NCBI RefSeq assembly: GCF_900090225.1
Contig: NZ_FMHY01000002.1
Location: forward strand, 806,001 to 870,000
DNA length: 64,000 bases
Source of the DNA: Micromonospora eburnea
GTDB lineage: Bacteria; Actinomycetota; Actinomycetes; Mycobacteriales; Micromonosporaceae
Direction of reading: 5' to 3'
Shown here: in pieces, positions 63,901 through 64,000 of the stretch
How positions within the stretch are numbered: the first letter of the stretch is position 1
Layout: every line of letters begins with the position of its first letter
The notes under the pieces: generated by a model
Told to the model about the DNA's origin: nothing
The model's input: the letters and a program-made list of their open reading frames with translations, nothing else
Database searches by the model: none
Translations under genes and position numbers: made by a program

Positions 63901-64000
63901 TGGCGAACGAGGTGCTGCGGGTGGCGATGGCGGAGAAGGGGGAGACGGCCGAGTCGCTCGCCGAGAAGGTCGGGGTCGACCCGAAGACGGCGGCGCGCTG
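63901..64000 (+). CDS. XRE-type helix-turn-helix regulator (3' end outside window)
   Basis: Only 33 codons are present, MANEVLRVAMAEKGETAESL...KTAARW, from ATG 63901 with GGGAGG upstream. The pattern LRVAMAEKGETAESLAEKVGVDPKTAARW is the first helices and recognition helix of an HTH_XRE domain. It is divergent from the aminotransferase. Confidence 0.7.

Overview
The window is very GC-rich actinobacterial chromosome. Mycothiol S-conjugate amidase (Mca), a full coenzyme F420 gene set (fbiA, fbiB, fbiC), a WhiB regulator, a bldA-type tRNA-Leu(UAA), abundant GTG starts and two families of intergenic inverted repeats all point to the Actinomycetes. Gene content and repeat style suggest Micromonosporaceae (Micromonospora-like), which is an inference. 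The content is mainly core metabolism. I see no prophage, insertion sequence, CRISPR array, defence island or biosynthetic gene cluster.

Layout. 1-8.0 kb: a MoxR/DUF58/membrane-protein operon, type II NADH dehydrogenase, a GT-C-like membrane protein, the bldA-type tRNA and two tandem Bax-inhibitor-1 family membrane proteins. 8-34 kb: thiolase, two SGNH hydrolases, DUF1232, cystathionine beta-synthase, metB, amidase, ilvA, greA, DUF4307, mca, a small membrane protein and a DUF255 protein. From memory this order matches the mycobacterial fadA3-cbs-metB-greA-mca-Rv1084 segment. Extra genes are inserted in it: ribonuclease Z, a two-gene osmolyte (N-acetylglutaminylglutamine amide) pathway, msrA/HIT, and a GGDEF-EAL cyclic-di-GMP enzyme. 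34-45 kb: purK-purE, a giant 1630-residue membrane protein, UDP-glucose dehydrogenase, acyl-CoA dehydrogenase and a hotdog thioesterase. 45-60.6 kb: acetoacetyl-CoA synthetase, a TIGR03089 protein, a glycosyltransferase, GDP-mannose pyrophosphorylase, Nudix, a winged-helix regulator, fbiA-fbiB, fbiC, whiB, a degenerate metallopeptidase-family protein and DUF3499. This resembles the mycobacterial Rv3258c-Rv3268 neighbourhood. 60.7-64 kb: an amine oxidase/aminotransferase pair and the start of an XRE-type regulator.

The most unusual material lies between genes. (1) At two loci, GGGGCCCC-cored units begin directly after a TGA stop in the same short context. (2) A TTGATC-ended imperfect inverted repeat occurs at three sites, with a related form at a fourth. 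(3) A 66-bp near-perfect direct repeat of the msrA 3' end flanks a small gene, like the footprint of an integrated element. (4) A 14-nt sequence fully complementary to the 16S rRNA 3' end precedes a 12-codon ORF upstream of ribonuclease Z. (5) A perfect 16-bp palindrome sits in the whiB promoter. (6) At least fifteen genes have a TANNNT box 6-9 nt before the start codon and no Shine-Dalgarno sequence, which is the leaderless-mRNA layout; one divergent pair shares overlapping boxes. No single gene cluster looks like a wholly new system; the repeats and the msrA-linked insertion are the best candidates for something undescribed.
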